From Clostridiales bacterium (GTDB lineage: Bacteria > Bacillota > Clostridia > Oscillospirales > Oscillospiraceae), in the NCBI GenBank assembly GCA_019421525.1, contig JAHZFC010000053.1, positions 1 through 7,572 on the forward strand: a stretch of 7,572 nucleotides of DNA. The letters are read 5' to 3'. A program made the position numbers and the translations under genes. Below, piece after piece: positions 1 through 5,448 of this stretch (positions are counted from its first letter, which is position 1; each line of letters opens with the position of its first letter). The notes beneath the pieces were generated by a model. That model did not search any database, was not told the origin of the DNA, and saw only the letters and a program-made list of their open reading frames with translations.

Positions 1-24
1 AGAGGGCGGCCGGGCTCCATAGGG

Positions 25-360
25 TCCCCACCCCCTAAGGACCCCCGTTTTTACGAGGGCCCAGGATAGGGTGTTGCACCGTCCTCTTTCCGGCGTTGGG
101 GTGAGCCGACGCTCGAAGCCACTACTTTCCGCTGCCGCTCTCCTGGCAGTTTTGGAAACGTGCCGGGCCCTCGATACACGCCTGCTTTCAGCAGGTTTCC
201 GCGCCAGGCGCTCTACCGTGGGCCTTGGAGATCCCCACCCTACCCGGCATCAGCGGCAGCGGCGCAGGGGTGCCAGACGGTCCTAGCTACCTCAGCGCCG
301 GTGGAAATACGGTGCATAACTTGAATGGGCCCCCGTAATAATGGGGGTCCGGGGGTGCAG
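25..360 (+). ncRNA. Candidate structured RNA of unknown family (or long structured leader)
   Basis: No convincing ORF lies here, but the plus strand folds into nested long-range helices. Bases 29-35 (CACCCCC) pair with 351-357, and 39-46 (GGACCCCC) pair with 343-350, forming a closing helix with a 3-nt bulge. TGCACCGT (75-82) pairs with ACGGTGCA (309-316), then TTTCC (87-91) with GGAAA (303-307). CCGCTGCCGCT (129-139) pairs with 252-262 in an 11-bp perfect helix. Inside it, 142-147 pairs with 203-208, 154-158 with 196-200, 159-162 with 177-180, and 181-186 with 190-195, which together make a three-way junction. Local hairpins are 93-112 (with a U-G pair) and 218-238. The wobble pairs are G-U on the plus strand and would be A-C on the minus strand, so plus is preferred. 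I found no RNase P, tmRNA, SRP or 6S signature. Ends, promoter and function are not visible. Confidence 0.45.
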
Positions 361-416
361 GCGCTTAGAACGAAAGCGCGCCCTTCGCGCTTGAAGTTCT
401 TCCGCGCCTGACCCCC
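351..416. repeat. Long imperfect inverted repeat (66-nt hairpin)
   Basis: GGGGGT (351-356) pairs with ACCCCC (411-416). After one bulged G, CAGGCGC (358-364) pairs with GCGCCTG (404-410), AGAAC (367-371) with GTTCT (396-400), and AAGCGCG (374-380) with CGCGCTT (386-392) around a 5-nt loop. About 25 base pairs form one long stem. No U-tract follows, so it is not a classical terminator. Its first seven bases are also the 3' arm of the closing helix proposed for the upstream RNA, so the two structures exclude each other. Confidence 0.6.
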
Positions 417-428
417 GGTGTGCTTTTG

Positions 429-595
429 CCTACTTTTCGCACGAGCGAAAAGTAGGTCGCCGTCAGGCGAAACCTGACCGTTTCTTTTGGCGCTGTCAAA
501 AGAAATGGTTTTTGGAGAGCCATCCCCAAAGGCAAAGCCTTTGGATACGCCCTCAAGGACGCAGTCCTTGAAACAGGTCAAGGGCCCTGCCCTTG
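429..595. repeat. Array of consecutive short hairpins upstream of ylmH
   Basis: Five main stems follow each other almost without gaps. They are 429-440/445-456 (12 bp, ACGA loop); 477-489/497-509 (13 bp, one G-U pair, 7-nt loop); 526-533/537-544 (8 bp, AAA loop); 553-560/564-571 (8 bp, GCA loop); and 579-585/589-595 (7 bp, CCT loop). A smaller stem, 462-467/473-478, sits between the first two and competes with the second. The stems are perfect or nearly so with loops of 3-7 nt, as in extragenic palindromic repeat elements. The array ends 17 bp before the ylmH start codon, so it may form part of that gene's leader. No good promoter is visible between the array and the gene. Confidence 0.65.
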
Positions 596-612
596 CAAAA
601 GTCAGGTGTGCT

Positions 613-1404
613 ATGAATAAGACAGAATTATTGAATAAATTCTCTAAAGACCCGGAGGAGCGGGTCGTCCTGGCCCGGGTGCTGGACCAGATGGACCGGG
701 CCCAGCGCCGGTCCATCCCCTGCGCCACCCAGTTCCTCTCCCCCGCCCAGCGCTCGGCGGCGGAGCCTTTGCTGGCCGCCTGCGGCCACCCCAAATGCCT
801 GTTCACCGGCGGCTATGAGGGGGCGGAGCGCACCATCTGCGTGTTCCTCCCCGACTGGCAGGAGGCGGAGGACTACGACGCCGGGGAGGAGCTGGCCGCC
901 GTCGAGGCCGCCTTCCCCGCCAATGCCGGCCTGAGCCACCGGGACATCCTGGGCGGCCTCATGGGCATCGGCCTGACCAGGGAAAAGTTGGGGGACATCC
1001 TGGTGCTGGAGGACAGGGCCCAGATCGTGGCCCTCCGGGATGCCGCCCCCATCATCCTGTCCCAGTTCGACCAGGCCGGGCGGGTCCGGCTGAAGCTCTC
1101 GGAGCTCCCCCTCGTCCAGCTCTCCCCCGCCCCCGTCCAGGTGAAGGTGGTCCACGACACGGTGGCCGCCCTGCGGCTGGACGCAGTGCTCTCCTCCGGC
1201 TTCTCCATCGCCCGGGGAAAGGCCGCCGACCTCATCTCCGCCGGCCGGGTGAGCGTTGACCACCGGGAGTGCACCAAGGCGGACAAGGTCGTGGCAGAGG
1301 GGAGCGTGCTCACCTGCCGGGGGCTGGGCAAATGTATCCTGAAGACCGTGGGCGGCCAGTCCCGGAAGGGCCGCATCATCATTGAGATCGAGAGGTATGT
1401 GTGA
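613..1404 (+). CDS. ylmH: YlmH-family S4 domain RNA-binding protein
   Basis: The product is 263 aa, close to the usual ~260 of the YlmH family. The N-terminal ~170 residues match the YlmH-specific region, with the telling motif LSHRDILGGLMGIGLTREKL at residues 107-126 and a following GDILV. Residues ~186-245 form an S4 RNA-binding domain (LRLDAVLSSGFSIARGKAADL, then an SVDHRECTKADKVVAEGSVL-type strand pattern). YlmH proteins bind the ribosome and tRNA; in Bacillus subtilis YlmH sits in the division gene cluster and has been linked to ribosome-associated quality control. The ATG at 613 is preferred over a TTG at 487 because family similarity begins at MNKTELL and the upstream codons translate hairpin repeats. 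The ribosome site is weak (AGGTG at 604-608, only 4 nt away). It is the first gene of a three-gene operon: the next start lies 1 nt past its stop. The usual neighbours sepF, ylmG and divIVA are absent here. Confidence 0.93.
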   Translation: MNKTELLNKFSKDPEERVVLARVLDQMDRAQRRSIPCATQFLSPAQRSAAEPLLAACGHPKCLFTGGYEGAERTICVFLPDWQEAEDYDAGEELAAVEAAFPANAGLSHRDILGGLMGIGLTREKLGDILVLEDRAQIVALRDAAPIILSQFDQAGRVRLKLSELPLVQLSPAPVQVKVVHDTVAALRLDAVLSSGFSIARGKAADLISAGRVSVDHRECTKADKVVAEGSVLTCRGLGKCILKTVGGQSRKGRIIIEIERYV

Positions 1405-1405
1405 T

Positions 1406-1621
1406 ATGCTGGAATATGATTTTATCAGCCTGGACACGGAGTATGGCACCGGGTACAGCCTGTTTGGCGGCTTCCGCATCGACACCATGGGCCACCGGGA
1501 GATCATCCGGGAGCGGGCGGCCCAGGGCTGGCGCTATGTGGGCTATGTCCCCACCGCCCAGCACGCCAGCGGACAGATCGACACCATCGACCTGATATTT
1601 GAACGGGAAACGGAGGGATGA
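1406..1621 (+). CDS. Small DUF4177-like protein
   Basis: The product is 71 aa, about the normal size for DUF4177 proteins, which are small alpha/beta proteins of unknown function. The recognisable pattern is an N-terminal MLEYDFISL strand, a helix (REIIRERAAQ, residues 31-40), the GWRYVGYVP core motif at 41-49, and a final strand IDLIFER at 61-67. There is no signal peptide or membrane segment, so a cytosolic protein is likely. I chose the ATG at 1406 because GAGAGG (1390-1395), inside the end of ylmH, is correctly spaced for it. The ATG at 1397 lies too close to that site, and a TTG at 1382 would overlap ylmH for no gain. The ylmH stop at 1404 is 1 nt upstream, so translation is probably coupled. 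The family assignment comes from the motif pattern and is moderately sure; function is unknown. Confidence 0.8.
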   Translation: MLEYDFISLDTEYGTGYSLFGGFRIDTMGHREIIRERAAQGWRYVGYVPTAQHASGQIDTIDLIFERETEG

Positions 1622-1624
1622 GCC

Positions 1625-1861
1625 ATGGAACAGGCTAAGATCGACCGCATCAACGAGTTTGCCCGCCGGGTGAAGGCGGGGGAGATCCTCACGGAGGAGG
1701 AGCAGGCGGAGCGGGCCGCCCTGCGCCGGGAGTATATCGACAGCGTCAAGGCAAACCTGATCGGCCAGCTGGACAACACCTATCTGGTGGAGCCCGACGG
1801 CACCAAGCACAAGCTGCCCAAACGGCCCGTCGAAAAAGGCAAAGCCTTTTCCGACGAATGA
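1625..1861 (+). CDS. ynzC: UPF0291 (DUF896) protein, YnzC-like
   Basis: The product is 78 aa, against 77 in B. subtilis YnzC. The family pattern is clear: an N-terminal helix IDRINEFARRVKAGE (residues 6-20), the ILTEEEQAERAALRREYI segment (21-38), and a short tail with LVEPDGTKHKLPKR (54-67). Family members fold as a small helical hairpin in the cytosol, and their biochemical role is not established. In B. subtilis ynzC lies in an SOS-regulated operon with yneA, whereas here it follows ylmH and a DUF4177-like gene. The start is well supported by GGAGGG at 1612-1617, 7 nt from the ATG, and the previous stop is only 3 nt away. Oddity: the last ten or so codons (residues ~69-78, EKGKAFSDE) coincide with a hairpin that shares a 15-nt core with the upstream repeat array, so the C-terminus may derive from a repeat. 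Confidence 0.9.
   Translation: MEQAKIDRINEFARRVKAGEILTEEEQAERAALRREYIDSVKANLIGQLDNTYLVEPDGTKHKLPKRPVEKGKAFSDE
1828..1856. repeat. Palindrome embedded in the 3' end of ynzC
   Basis: CGTCG (1828-1832) pairs with CGACG (1852-1856), and after one A-C mismatch AAAAGGC (1834-1840) pairs with GCCTTTT (1844-1850) around an AAA loop. The central AAAGGCAAAGCCTTT (1835-1849) is identical to 528-542 in the hairpin array upstream of ylmH. The stem stops 3 nt before the ynzC stop codon. It could be a repeat that invaded the gene end, or a stem that slows ribosomes or nucleases. No U-tract follows. Confidence 0.6.
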
Positions 1862-1867
1862 GTTTTG

Positions 1868-1984
1868 CGGCCTGCGGCAGCGCACTCGCTTTGCTCGCAC
1901 GTTTGCAGGCCGAGAAGTGTTTTCGCCCACGTACATGCCGCGGTCGAAAACAGATTTCAATTTTTTCGCGCCTACGGGCGCGAA
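1868..1984. repeat. Hairpin cluster between convergent operons
   Basis: Three inverted repeats occupy this spacer. CGGCCTGC (1868-1875) pairs with GCAGGCCG (1905-1912) around a 29-nt loop. TGTTTTCG (1918-1925) pairs with CGAAAACA (1945-1952). TTCGCGCC (1965-1972) pairs with GGCGCGAA (1977-1984) around TACG, a UNCG-type stable tetraloop closed by C-G. The last stem is preceded by T6 on the plus strand and so followed by A6 on the minus strand, which makes it a terminator for neither side. No credible gene is present. Confidence 0.5.
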
Positions 1985-2016
1985 CTCTGCGAGGCTTTCC
2001 CAGCTCTCCAAAAGAT

Positions 2017-2047
2017 AGCGCCGGAGCGGCATAGCCGCTCCGGCGCT
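2017..2047. terminator. Bidirectional intrinsic-terminator-type stem
   Basis: A perfect 14-bp stem, AGCGCCGGAGCGGC (2017-2030) with 2034-2047, closes on a 3-nt ATA loop. Read on the minus strand it is followed by ATCTTTTGG, a short U-rich stretch, 26 nt after the mrdA stop, so it fits as the mreD-mrdA terminator. On the plus strand the following GTCGTTGTCTTTG is only partly T-rich, but the stem could also stop readthrough from the ylmH operon. The U-tract is short on both sides. Confidence 0.7.
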
Positions 2048-2072
2048 GTCGTTGTCTTTGACCCGTTTCCGG

Positions 2073-4280
2073 TCAGGGGATCAGGGTGTTCTCCTGGGTG
2101 ACGCCGGTGATGGCGTCGTCGCTGCTGAAGTAGTAGTCCAGGATCTGATAGGCCACTGAGGCCAGGGAGCTGCCCGAGGCCCCCTTTTCCATGACGATGC
2201 ACATGGCGATCTCCGGGTCGTCATAGGGGGCGAACACCACCAGCAGGCCGTTGGTGTCGCTGTCCTGGCCGCCCTGGATCTCGGCGGTGCCCGTCTTGGC
2301 CCCCACCCGCACGGGCAGGTCGTTGAAATACTGGGCGATGGCGGAATTTTGGGACACCTGGTACATGCCCTCCCGGATCGCCGCCAGATAGTCGTCCGGG
2401 ATGTCGATGGAGCTGATCAGCTCCGGCTCGTACTGGTAGACCAGCTCACTGTTGTCATAGCTGCGCACCGAGTCCAGCAGGTGGACGGAGTACCGGTCCC
2501 CGCCGTTGACCAGGGTGGCGATATAGTTGGCGATCTGGATGGGGGTGAACTGGTTGTTCTCCTGGCCGATGGCGGCGATAAGGGTGTTGCCCTCATACCA
2601 GGCCTGGTCAAAGCGCTGAGACGTCGCCGGGCCGGCGATATAGCCCTCAGCGTCGCCCGTCTCGATGCCGGTGTGCTGCCCTAATCCGAACAGCTTGGCG
2701 TACTCGTTGAGCTTCTCGATCCCCACCCGGCGGCCCACGTCGTAGAAGTACACGTTGCAGGAGTCCTTGATGGCGGAGATCAGGTTCTCTGTCCCGTGGC
2801 CGGAACGCCGGTGGCAGTACCGCCGGAATGGGTCCCCATTGGAGTCAGTCCAGCCCTCCACGGTATAGGAACCGCCGCAGAAGATGGTGTCGCTGGGGGT
2901 GATGACCCCCTCCATGAGCCCGGCGGTGGCGGTGACCAGCTTGAAGGTGGAGCCGGGGGAGTAGAGCTGGCTGGTGGCCCGGTTGAGCTGGGGGTTGAGG
3001 GGGTCGGCGTTCAGCTCCGCCAGGTCCTCCCCATAGGTGGCCAGGTCATAGGTGGGGTAGGAGGCCAGGGCCTTCACCCCCCCGGTCATGTCCACGACGG
3101 CCACTGCCGCGCCCCCCGCCTCCTCCAGGGAGGCGGCGTGGGCGGCGATGGCGTCCTCCGCCACCTTTTGCAGGCCGATGTCCAGGGTGAGGGTCACGTT
3201 GCCCCCGGGCACCGGCTCCTTGGTCTGGCCGGTCTCCTCGTCCACCTCCCAGCGCTCGCTGACGATCTTCCCGCTGTCGCTGGTGACGATCTCCCGGGTG
3301 CCGCTGGTCCCCTTGAGGTAGCTTTCAAAGGCCCGCTCCACCCCGGATTTGCCCACGATGGCGTCGTAGGAGTAGCCCTGGGCCTTGTAGCTGTCCCACT
3401 CGTCCTGGTCGATGGCCGCCACCCGGCCCAGCACATGGGCGGCGTAGGTGGTATTGTACTTCCGGGTGGTCTCCGTGTCGATGACCACTCCGGTCAGGTC
3501 GTACTCCTTCACCTTTGTGATGAAGGTGATATCCACGTCCTGGGCAAAGACGTACTCGTTGTAGGTGACCTCCCGGCTGCGCAGGCCCAGCTCGTAGAGC
3601 ACCCCCAGCAGGTCCCGGATCTCCGGAGTGATCTGGGGGTCGTCCTCATCCAGCTCGATGCCGAAGGTTTCGCACATGGCCACCATCAGCTCCTGGGCGG
3701 AGAGGTAGGTCACCGCGTCCGCCTCCGGCTCCTCATCCAGGGGGTCGTCGATCCACCCGTAGGACACCGCCAGCGCCCCCAGGTTGGTGCGCCGCTCCAC
3801 CTGGATCTCGCTGCCGCTGTCGTCCGTCTGGGTGCTGGAGTAGGTGTATACATCTGTCCGGGTGAAGGAGTAAGGGGCGCTGTCCGACACGGGGAAGTTG
3901 TCCGTCCACTCCACCCCCTCCTCCCGGCACAGCTCCAGCAGCCGGGTGAGGATGTCGTTGCGGTCATTCCCCATCAGGGAGGTGTCCAGGGACACCTGGT
4001 AGGCGGACTCGTTGGTCACCAGCACCCGGCCGTGGCTGTCCAGGATGTCCCCCCGGACGCTGTCCACCGTCTCCGTCTGGGTGGAGGTGTTGGCCGCGGC
4101 CAGGGCCTGGTATTCCTCCCCATGGACCACCTGGAGGTCATACAGCACGCCGAAATAGGCGCACAGCACTACCGCGAACAGCCCCACCATCACGCCGCTG
4201 CGCCAGCGCAGCAGCCGGCCCTCCGCCTCAGTGCGGTCCTCGGGAGGCTTGCGTCCATATCGCTTCTCGTCTTTACTCAT
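2073..4280 (-). CDS. mrdA: Penicillin-binding protein 2 (class B transpeptidase of cell elongation)
   Basis: The product is a 735-aa membrane-anchored peptidoglycan transpeptidase, which partners with RodA in elongasomes. A single transmembrane helix lies at about residues 29-47. The N-terminal pedestal begins with the family motif RGDILDSHGRVL (76-87) and runs to ~350. The transpeptidase domain carries all three catalytic motifs: STFK (Ser444, Lys447), SCN (507-509) and KTGT (662-665). Acidic inserts (~150-220) and the extra C-terminus make it somewhat longer than Gram-negative PBP2 and typical for Clostridia. The ATG at 4280 is chosen because GGGAGG lies 7 nt upstream and similarity starts there; an in-frame upstream extension would run into mreD in the wrong frame. 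It overlaps the mreD stop by 8 bp, so the two are co-transcribed and probably translationally coupled. A terminator follows. The sporulation paralogue SpoVD is less likely, given the mreD neighbour and no PASTA domain. Confidence 0.95.
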   Translation of the reverse strand: MSKDEKRYGRKPPEDRTEAEGRLLRWRSGVMVGLFAVVLCAYFGVLYDLQVVHGEEYQALAAANTSTQTETVDSVRGDILDSHGRVLVTNESAYQVSLDTSLMGNDRNDILTRLLELCREEGVEWTDNFPVSDSAPYSFTRTDVYTYSSTQTDDSGSEIQVERRTNLGALAVSYGWIDDPLDEEPEADAVTYLSAQELMVAMCETFGIELDEDDPQITPEIRDLLGVLYELGLRSREVTYNEYVFAQDVDITFITKVKEYDLTGVVIDTETTRKYNTTYAAHVLGRVAAIDQDEWDSYKAQGYSYDAIVGKSGVERAFESYLKGTSGTREIVTSDSGKIVSERWEVDEETGQTKEPVPGGNVTLTLDIGLQKVAEDAIAAHAASLEEAGGAAVAVVDMTGGVKALASYPTYDLATYGEDLAELNADPLNPQLNRATSQLYSPGSTFKLVTATAGLMEGVITPSDTIFCGGSYTVEGWTDSNGDPFRRYCHRRSGHGTENLISAIKDSCNVYFYDVGRRVGIEKLNEYAKLFGLGQHTGIETGDAEGYIAGPATSQRFDQAWYEGNTLIAAIGQENNQFTPIQIANYIATLVNGGDRYSVHLLDSVRSYDNSELVYQYEPELISSIDIPDDYLAAIREGMYQVSQNSAIAQYFNDLPVRVGAKTGTAEIQGGQDSDTNGLLVVFAPYDDPEIAMCIVMEKGASGSSLASVAYQILDYYFSSDDAITGVTQENTLIP

Positions 4281-4779
4281 GGTAGATCCTCCCGTATTTT
4301 CGGCAGCACAGGTGACACAGGCCATACACCGGCAGGGAGAATACCATGGTCCACAGGTATTCCAGCCCGGCCACCCGCAGCAGGACCGCCGGCCCCGCCC
4401 CACCGGACAGCAGCCGGGGGAGCACCTGCCCCAGCTCATACAGCAGCCCCACTGCCAGGCAGGCCAGCAGATACCCCACCAGGTCCCGCCGCAGCACATA
4501 CATGGCCAGCAGACCGCACACCCAGCCCGCCAGGCACAGCAGGAAGATCCACGCGACACTGCCGTGGGTGGCGGCGGCCATCACCAGCCCCGCGGCCAGG
4601 CCGAAGCCGGCGCCGCTCCTGGCCCCCTCCAGCACGCCCACCGCCACCGCGGTCACGGGGATGAGCACAGGCACCGCCCCCAGGGGCAGCAGGTTGAGCA
4701 CGCAGTAGTTGATCAGGGTCACCAGGACCAGGACCAGGCCGTAGGCCGTCCATTTCCATATCAGGTCTCTTCTGGTCAG
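4273..4779 (-). CDS. mreD: Rod-shape-determining membrane protein MreD
   Basis: The product is 168 aa from a proposed CTG start, the usual MreD size (~160-175). The protein is almost wholly hydrophobic, with about five membrane segments, roughly at residues 11-32, 36-50, 55-70, 76-94 and 100-120, plus a last one near 140-157. It starts with TRRDLIWKW, a basic head like those of clostridial MreD proteins, and ends in a basic tail. MreD is an integral membrane part of the MreBCD elongation complex. This reading frame has no ATG or GTG near the beginning. CTG at 4779-4777 lies 8 nt after AGGAGGG, whereas a TTG at 4815 has no ribosome site. The stop lies inside the first codons of mrdA. mreB and mreC are not upstream, as they would be in the standard cluster; repeats and miaB are there instead. 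Confidence 0.85.
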   Translation of the reverse strand: MTRRDLIWKWTAYGLVLVLVTLINYCVLNLLPLGAVPVLIPVTAVAVGVLEGARSGAGFGLAAGLVMAAATHGSVAWIFLLCLAGWVCGLLAMYVLRRDLVGYLLACLAVGLLYELGQVLPRLLSGGAGPAVLLRVAGLEYLWTMVFSLPVYGLCHLCCRKYGRIYHE

Positions 4780-4787
4780 CGTCGCCG

Positions 4788-4794
4788 CCCTCCT
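4788..4794 (-). promoter_or_regulatory. Shine-Dalgarno site that decides the CTG start of mreD
   Basis: The minus strand reads AGGAGGG here, followed by 8 nt and then CTG (4779-4777) in the mreD frame. No ATG, GTG or TTG stands at a usable distance in that frame. The ATG codons just downstream (minus strand, near 4759 and 4753) are in another frame that does not encode the MreD membrane segments. Confidence 0.7.
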
Positions 4795-4860
4795 CTCTGG
4801 TGGGTCGAAGATCAATGATGCGTAATTTTTACAGCTTCCATGCGCGCCACACGCCCTTCG

Positions 4861-5188
4861 GGGGCCCCGCAAAAGACGAGAACTCGGCTTTGTGGGGAGA
4901 AAAGGCGCAAGGGAGCGGGCGCCATTTTCGCCGTCAGGCGGAAATGGATCGAAGTGGACTTTGCGCCCTTTTGGCCCCCCGCGCAGACCCACCTCCAGCG
5001 GTCTGCGTGGGAAAAGGAGGCGCAGCGAAATGGATGAGCTTTCGCCAAGGGCGGAAGCGAAGGATATGGAGCTTGCGGCATGGGGCCCCCGCAAAAGCCC
5101 AGCGAAGCGGGTTTTGCGGGGAAAGGAGCCGCAGCGGAATGGATGAGCTTTCGCCAAGGGCGGAAGCGAAGGATATGGAGCTTGCGGC
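4861..5188. repeat. Three tandem copies of a ~109-bp double-hairpin repeat
   Basis: Units begin near 4861, 4973 and 5082. Units 2 and 3 share a 51-bp perfect direct repeat (5029-5079 and 5138-5188) plus a similar upstream GGAG-CGCAGCG segment; unit 1 is diverged. Each unit has a first stem (4865-4897; 4978-5011, 12 bp; 5087-5121, 10 bp perfect outer arms) starting CCCCGC or CCCGCG, and a second stem: 4922-4932/4937-4947 (11 bp) in unit 1, and 5038-5046/5050-5058 (9 bp), repeated in unit 3. Stem sequences differ between units while pairing is kept. No gene is evident: the open frames on both strands are low-complexity translations of repeats. The array lies 3' of miaB and 5' of mreD. Confidence 0.8.
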
Positions 5189-5377
5189 GACGTTGTCACG
5201 CTTCACGCCCTCCGCGACGGTCGCCTTCCCTTCGTCTCCGGGCAGATCCGGTCGGGCTCTGCCCGCCCTGGGTCCTGCCCATCGCTCCGGTCCAGGCTCC
5301 CTGCTCCCGGGCGTTCAGCGCTTCTCGCTGTCAGGCTTCGGGTTGGGCGCATGGCCGGGACGCTTTCGCTCCGACTC
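5189..5377. other. Gene-free spacer between the repeat array and the miaB end
   Basis: Nothing coding is recognisable on either strand. A small stem, CGGGC-TCT-GCCCG, lies at 5253-5265. The plus-strand frame that runs through here is the antisense shadow of miaB extended backwards. The base composition resembles the neighbouring repeats, so this may be decayed repeat sequence. Confidence 0.4.
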
Positions 5378-5420
5378 GGGCAAAATACAGATCCGCTGCG
5401 CAGATCTTGGTTTTTTGCCC
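5378..5420 (-). terminator. Possible miaB terminator hairpin
   Basis: GGGCAAAA (5378-5385) pairs with TTTTGCCC (5413-5420), with an inner AGATC (5389-5393)/GATCT (5403-5407) helix. The stem starts 28 nt after the miaB stop. The T-run falls inside the stem and no U-tract follows on the minus strand, so it may protect the 3' end of the message and not terminate transcription. Confidence 0.3.
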
Positions 5421-5448
5421 TCGCTGCGCTCCAAGTGTCCCTATGCGC

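Noticed and set aside
1..40. CCGGGCTCCATAGGG at 10-24 matches a stretch of bacterial RNase P RNA
   Set aside because: The preceding GAGGAAAGU and the downstream universally conserved RNase P regions (ACAGARA-type, AAACUCCACCC-type) are missing on both strands, so the match looks fortuitous.
487..612. Extended N-terminus of YlmH from TTG at 487
   Set aside because: The extra 42 residues translate palindromic repeats and family similarity begins at MNKTELL, so ATG at 613 was used.
240..806. Minus-strand 188-codon frame across the RNA candidate and ylmH start
   Set aside because: It has no recognisable domain, overlaps ylmH on the opposite strand and consists of repeat-derived sequence in its second half.
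1965..1984. TTCGCGCC-TACG-GGCGCGAA as terminator
   Set aside because: The T-run is on the wrong side for the plus strand and becomes an A-run after the stem on the minus strand.
2796..4664. 622-codon plus-strand open frame opposite mrdA
   Set aside because: It is an antisense shadow of GC-rich coding DNA, with Gly/Val/His/Pro-rich low-complexity translation, while the minus strand carries all penicillin-binding motifs.
5029..5188. CRISPR array
   Set aside because: There are only two identical 51-bp copies, 58 bp apart, and the intervening sequence is itself repeat-related, so there is no spacer variety and no cas gene.
4934..5206. Short frames in the tandem repeats on both strands (Ser/Ala/Leu-rich peptides)
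   Set aside because: Their similarity to one another comes from the DNA repeat. They lack ribosome sites and the frames change from unit to unit.
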